NCBI GenBank assembly: GCA_934179885.1
Contig: CAKPQY010000004.1
Location: forward strand, 1 to 17,762
Direction of reading: 5' to 3'
DNA length: 17,762 nt
Source of the DNA: an uncultured Clostridia bacterium
GTDB lineage: Bacteria > Bacillota > Clostridia > TANB77 > CAG-508
The notes beneath the pieces are model-generated. The model was given only the letters and a program-made list of their open reading frames with translations, ran no database searches and was not told the DNA's origin. Both the position numbers and the translations under genes were made by a program. Below are positions 14,960 through 17,762 of the stretch, one piece after another (positions within the stretch are counted from its first letter, which is position 1; each line of letters starts with the position of its first letter).

Positions 14960-16232
14960 ATGAAAGAAATAGAAGAAAAAGTAAATTATTGTTTAAATTG
15001 TAAAATAAAACCATGTTCACAAAAAGGATGTCCACTAAATAACAACATACCAGAATTTATAAAAGCTGTAAAAGAAGAAAAATATAAAGAAGCATATCAA
15101 ATTTTATCAGAAACAACAGTATTACCAGGAGTATGCGGTAAAATATGTCCACATATGAAGCAATGCCAAGGAAGTTGCGTAAGGGGAATAAAAGGAGAAC
15201 CAGTTAGCATAGGTGACATTGAAAACTTTATTTTCCAAAAAGCTGTTGAGCAAGGATATAGTTTAAAAGATGTAATAGAAAAACAAGAAAATCCAGAAAT
15301 ATCAAGTAAAAAAGTGGCAATAGTTGGTGGCGGACCAGCAGGGTTAACTTGTAGTGCATTTTTAGCCAAAGATGGAGTAGATGTTACAATATATGAAAAA
15401 TATGATTATTTAGGTGGACTGCTAGTACACGGAATTCCTGAGTTTAGACTATCAAAACAAACAGTTAAAGAAACAGTAGATAGAATATTAGATTTAGGAA
15501 TAAAGGTAGAATATAATAAAGAACTTGGAAAAAACTTAAGTCTAGAAGAATTAGAACAAAATTATGATGCAATTTTCTTAAGCATAGGAGCAAATAAACC
15601 AGCAAAAATGGGAGTAAAAGGAGAAGATTTGAAAGGTGTATACGGTGGAAATGAACTTTTAGAATATAATACACATCCTAATTATGAAGGCAAAATTGTT
15701 TCTATAATTGGTGGAGGAAATGTTGCAATGGATTGCGCAAGAACTATAAAAAGATTACGGAGCAAAAGAGGTAAATATTATATATAGAAGAGCAGAAGAA
15801 CAAATGCCAGCAGAAGTAAAAGAGATAGAAGAAGCTAAAAAAGAAGAAATTAAATTCTTATTCAAAAATAATATTGTAGAAATAAAAGGAAATGAAAAAG
15901 TAGAAAAATTAGAATTAATAAAAACCCAATTAGTGCAAAGAGAAGGAGAAACAAGAGCTGTACCGGTAAATATTGAAGGAAGTAATTACGAAATAAATAC
16001 GGATTCTGTTGTAATGGCACTTGGAAGTATGGTATCAGATGAAGTACTTGATTTAGGACTTACACTAAATAAATGGGGAAATGTATATATAGATGAAAAA
16101 TATCAAAGCTCTAATTCTAAAATATTTGCAGGTGGAGATTTAGCAGGATGCAAAGGAACAGTAGCGTGGGCTGCACGCTCAGGAAGAGATGCAGCAAATA
16201 GCATTAAAGAATATTTGGAAGAAAAAAAGTAG
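14960..16232 (+). pseudogene. GltD-like NAD(P)-dependent oxidoreductase, split by a single-base frameshift
   Basis: This is a glutamate synthase small-subunit-like flavoprotein of about 424 residues. It has two N-terminal cysteine clusters (CLNCKIKPCSQKGC at 11-24 and CGKICPHMKQCQGSC at 59-73) for iron-sulfur clusters. FAD binding is by VAIVGGGPAGLT, NADPH binding by IIGGGNVAMDCA, and the C-terminal FAD motif is IFAGGDLAGCKGTVAWAARSGRDAA. Frame 2 (from 14960) is intact to about 15757 and would stop at 15785-15787. If one base near 15758 (a C before GGAGCAAAAGAGGT) is removed, the protein continues seamlessly through IYRRAEEQMPAEV to 16232. The break is just after the NADPH motif and would inactivate the enzyme if real. 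A sequencing or assembly error is equally possible. No gltB is adjacent, so the partner is unknown. ATG 14960 has GAGAGGAA about 11 nt upstream, a rather long spacing. Confidence 0.85.
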
Positions 16233-16560
16233 AGAAGGGCGTTCCTTAAAATTCCTGTTAGAATGGAAGAAGGGACACTCCTTCTTTTTTATATACTTAA
16301 AATTTAAAATCCAATATATAATAAATTTATTTCATTCCTCGGTTTGTTACATGTCTTACAAATTTTAATGTTAATTCAACGAGCCTCTCCTTGAAAACGC
16401 ACCCTCATTGAATTAACCTAAAAATTTGTACAGCCATTTCTCAGCACATTCGTCATTACATAAATTTATTATATATTGGATTTTTAAATTATTTTTATTT
16501 TTTTAAGAAGGAGTGCCCATTCTTCCATTCTAACAGGAATTTTAAGGAACGCCCTTCTCT
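16231..16560. repeat. Giant nested inverted repeat 3 (330 bp) between convergent genes
   Basis: The outer arms are a perfect 41-bp inverted repeat (16231-16271 with 16520-16560), extended after a short mismatch by CACTCCTTCTT and its complement. A second level is a perfect 25-bp match (16306-16330 with 16460-16484). The third level pairs 16358-16379 with 16408-16429 imperfectly around a 28-nt apical loop. Internal loops of about 27-30 nt separate levels two and three. The left arm begins at the stop codon of the GltD-like gene. The right arm contains the stop and last codons of the reverse-strand gene. The pairing extends weakly into both coding regions (A-rich against T-rich). This fills the whole 309-nt gene-free stretch, and no coding sequence is seen inside. 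Confidence 0.88.
16268..16290 (+). terminator. Small Rho-independent terminator inside the left arm of palindrome 3
   Basis: AGAAGG pairs with CCTTCT around GACACT, and TTTTTT follows. It would terminate transcription of the GltD-like gene. Confidence 0.65.
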
Positions 16561-17642
16561 TCTTTTTTCTCTTTCACAAAGATTTTTCTAATATATTTAA
16601 AGAATTCTAAAATTTTTGATTCTTTTTTCTTTACCAAATATAAAGAATTATCACTTACACCATTTTCTAACAAATTATATTTATCTTCTAAATCTACCAT
16701 TTTATCAACATAGTAATCATTAAAATAAGTATAACCTTCAGTAGAGCCTAAATAATCCTTAAAATTATATAGTTTTCTTCTATAATTTTCAACACCTTCT
16801 AAATCATTAATATTATAAAAAGCCTTATCAAAATAGCTAGAAATAATAAGATTTTGAGTTTTAATAAAAGTAGAAGTAATATCTTTTTTCAAAGAATTTA
16901 TTTTTTTAATCATATTGTCAACTTTCTTATTTCTATCATCTACTTGAATGATTTTGTTGTTAATTCTTACAATTTCTTCTTCGGCATATAAAATATCATC
17001 AATAGAATTTTGGATTTCCATAAAATCTTTATAACTTGTAAGCTCAATAAATTTTTTCTTGAAATTATCATTACTATTTATAGTGCTTTCGAAAAGAACA
17101 TCTTCACCAACTATATAACCAAGTTGATTTACTAAACAACATTCTAGTGGATAATATGTAGGACTAGTAGTTTCAAAAGAAATATTAAAATATTTAACAT
17201 ATTCCTTTGGAATTGCTAATACTTTTGAAGACATAAGCTGAACAGCAGCCTCATTTAGTCCTAAACCATATATTTTAAATTCTGTATAATCACAAAGCCC
17301 CATACGTAATAAATAATTTCTTTTATCTTTAATTTCCTGAATATAGTGGATACATTCATGTATTGCAAATTCTTCTAAATCATCATTAGCAATATGAGCA
17401 TTAAAATAAATAGAAGAATTTTTATAAAAATAATTTGCTTCTGACATACCTTCAGGCATTTTTGCAACATACATATTTAATCTTGATAGTTTTATGAACA
17501 AATCATTTTGATTAAGATTAAAATCAGGAAATGTTTCACAAAGGCTGATAGATACAGTTCTTGCTATTGAATTTACTCTTAGAGTATCTAATTTTTTAAT
17601 TACTTCAATTCCATCTTTTAGTAAATCTGATTCTACACTCAT
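16542..17642 (-). CDS. Uncharacterised protein with an HEXXH zinc-peptidase-like motif
   Basis: The product is a 366-residue protein that I do not recognise. It has no signal peptide or clear membrane segment. Residues 95-99 read HECIH within EEFAIHECIHYIQEI, a classic HEXXH zinc site. LNEAAVQL follows at 129-136, and Glu131 lies 32 residues after the second His, a position suited to the third zinc ligand of a gluzincin-type metallopeptidase. Residues about 215-255 are rich in charged and hydrophobic heptads and may form a coiled coil. The C-terminus is highly basic (KKKESKILEFFKYIRK, then KEKKEEKGVP). The last residues are encoded by the arm of palindrome 3, so the end of the gene may have been replaced by that element. 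AGGAG lies 6 nt before the start and a TATAAT at 17677-17672 is a likely -10. Protease activity is inference from the motif. Confidence 0.6.
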   Translation of the reverse strand: MSVESDLLKDGIEVIKKLDTLRVNSIARTVSISLCETFPDFNLNQNDLFIKLSRLNMYVAKMPEGMSEANYFYKNSSIYFNAHIANDDLEEFAIHECIHYIQEIKDKRNYLLRMGLCDYTEFKIYGLGLNEAAVQLMSSKVLAIPKEYVKYFNISFETTSPTYYPLECCLVNQLGYIVGEDVLFESTINSNDNFKKKFIELTSYKDFMEIQNSIDDILYAEEEIVRINNKIIQVDDRNKKVDNMIKKINSLKKDITSTFIKTQNLIISSYFDKAFYNINDLEGVENYRRKLYNFKDYLGSTEGYTYFNDYYVDKMVDLEDKYNLLENGVSDNSLYLVKKKESKILEFFKYIRKIFVKEKKEEKGVP

Positions 17643-17671
17643 ATATTACTCCTTAAAATTTCACTAAATAT

Positions 17672-17677
17672 ATTATA
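17672..17677 (-). promoter_or_regulatory. -10 element upstream of the HEXXH-protein gene
   Basis: TATAAT is present on the reverse strand, with 29 nt between it and the start codon. No convincing -35 hexamer is seen at 16-18 bp, so the promoter is only partly supported. The remaining sequence to the window end shows nothing recognisable. Confidence 0.4.
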
Positions 17678-17762
17678 CAATAAAAAAAGCATATATATAT
17701 TACAAGAATATTAAAATTACATTACATTAAACTTACAAGAGAAATAGTGCTACAGACTAGCA

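Noticed and set aside
15750..15787. Programmed ribosomal frameshift in the GltD-like gene
   Set aside because: There is no slippery heptamer or shift-prone stop at the junction, and family members are read in a single frame.

Overview
The window is AT-rich DNA from a low-GC, spore-forming member of the Bacillota, most likely class Clostridia. The evidence is the sporulation protease gene yabG next to veg, the rnc-radical SAM pair, addB, a YitT-family membrane protein, strong GGAGG/AGGTGAT ribosome-binding sites and near-consensus sigma-A promoters. Standard stop codons are used. No tRNA, rRNA or CRISPR array was seen. An uncultured gut Clostridia lineage would fit, but that is inference.

Layout. 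1-430 is the broken 3' end of a gene resembling the tail of a large serine recombinase. 505-1341 is yabG and 1494-1796 is veg, which has its own very strong promoter and a terminator. 1835-2270 is a giant nested palindrome. 2333-4082 holds rnc and a radical SAM (Elp3-like) gene. 4081-4325 is a second nested palindrome that fills the whole gap to the start codon of yitT (4326-5177). A reverse-strand gene (6733-5186) encodes a protein with one intact and one degenerate GGDEF domain. It is divergent from an 8-oxoguanine DNA glycosylase gene (6850-7716), and a 20-bp dyad covers both -35 elements. After a repeat-rich spacer come addB (7821-11162) and pgeF (11219-12076). A reverse-strand L,D-transpeptidase with an Asn/Thr repeat tail (13181-12120) is divergent from an S66 LD-carboxypeptidase gene (13294-14220), which is followed by a family-4 uracil-DNA glycosylase (14273-14827). 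A GltD-like oxidoreductase (14960-16232) is split by a single-base frameshift. It converges on a reverse-strand HEXXH protein (17642-16542), and a third giant nested palindrome (16231-16560) lies between them.

Functional themes. There is DNA repair (ogg, addB, type-4 UDG), cell-wall editing (pgeF, L,D-transpeptidase, LD-carboxypeptidase), sporulation and housekeeping (yabG, veg, rnc), and a predicted c-di-GMP signalling protein. addA is not beside addB, and smc/ftsY do not follow the rnc-radical SAM pair as they do in many Clostridia.

The most unusual content is non-coding. Three long, multi-level inverted repeats (about 245-435 nt) occupy entire intergenic regions and share an architecture but no obvious sequence. 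One would pair with the ribosome-binding site of yitT, one lies just before the RNase III gene, and one has an arm that encodes the C-terminus of a protein. A smaller dispersed hairpin repeat (GGGACGG type) sits at the 3' ends of both ogg and addB. I cannot say from sequence alone whether the palindromes are MITE-like elements, structured RNAs or both.
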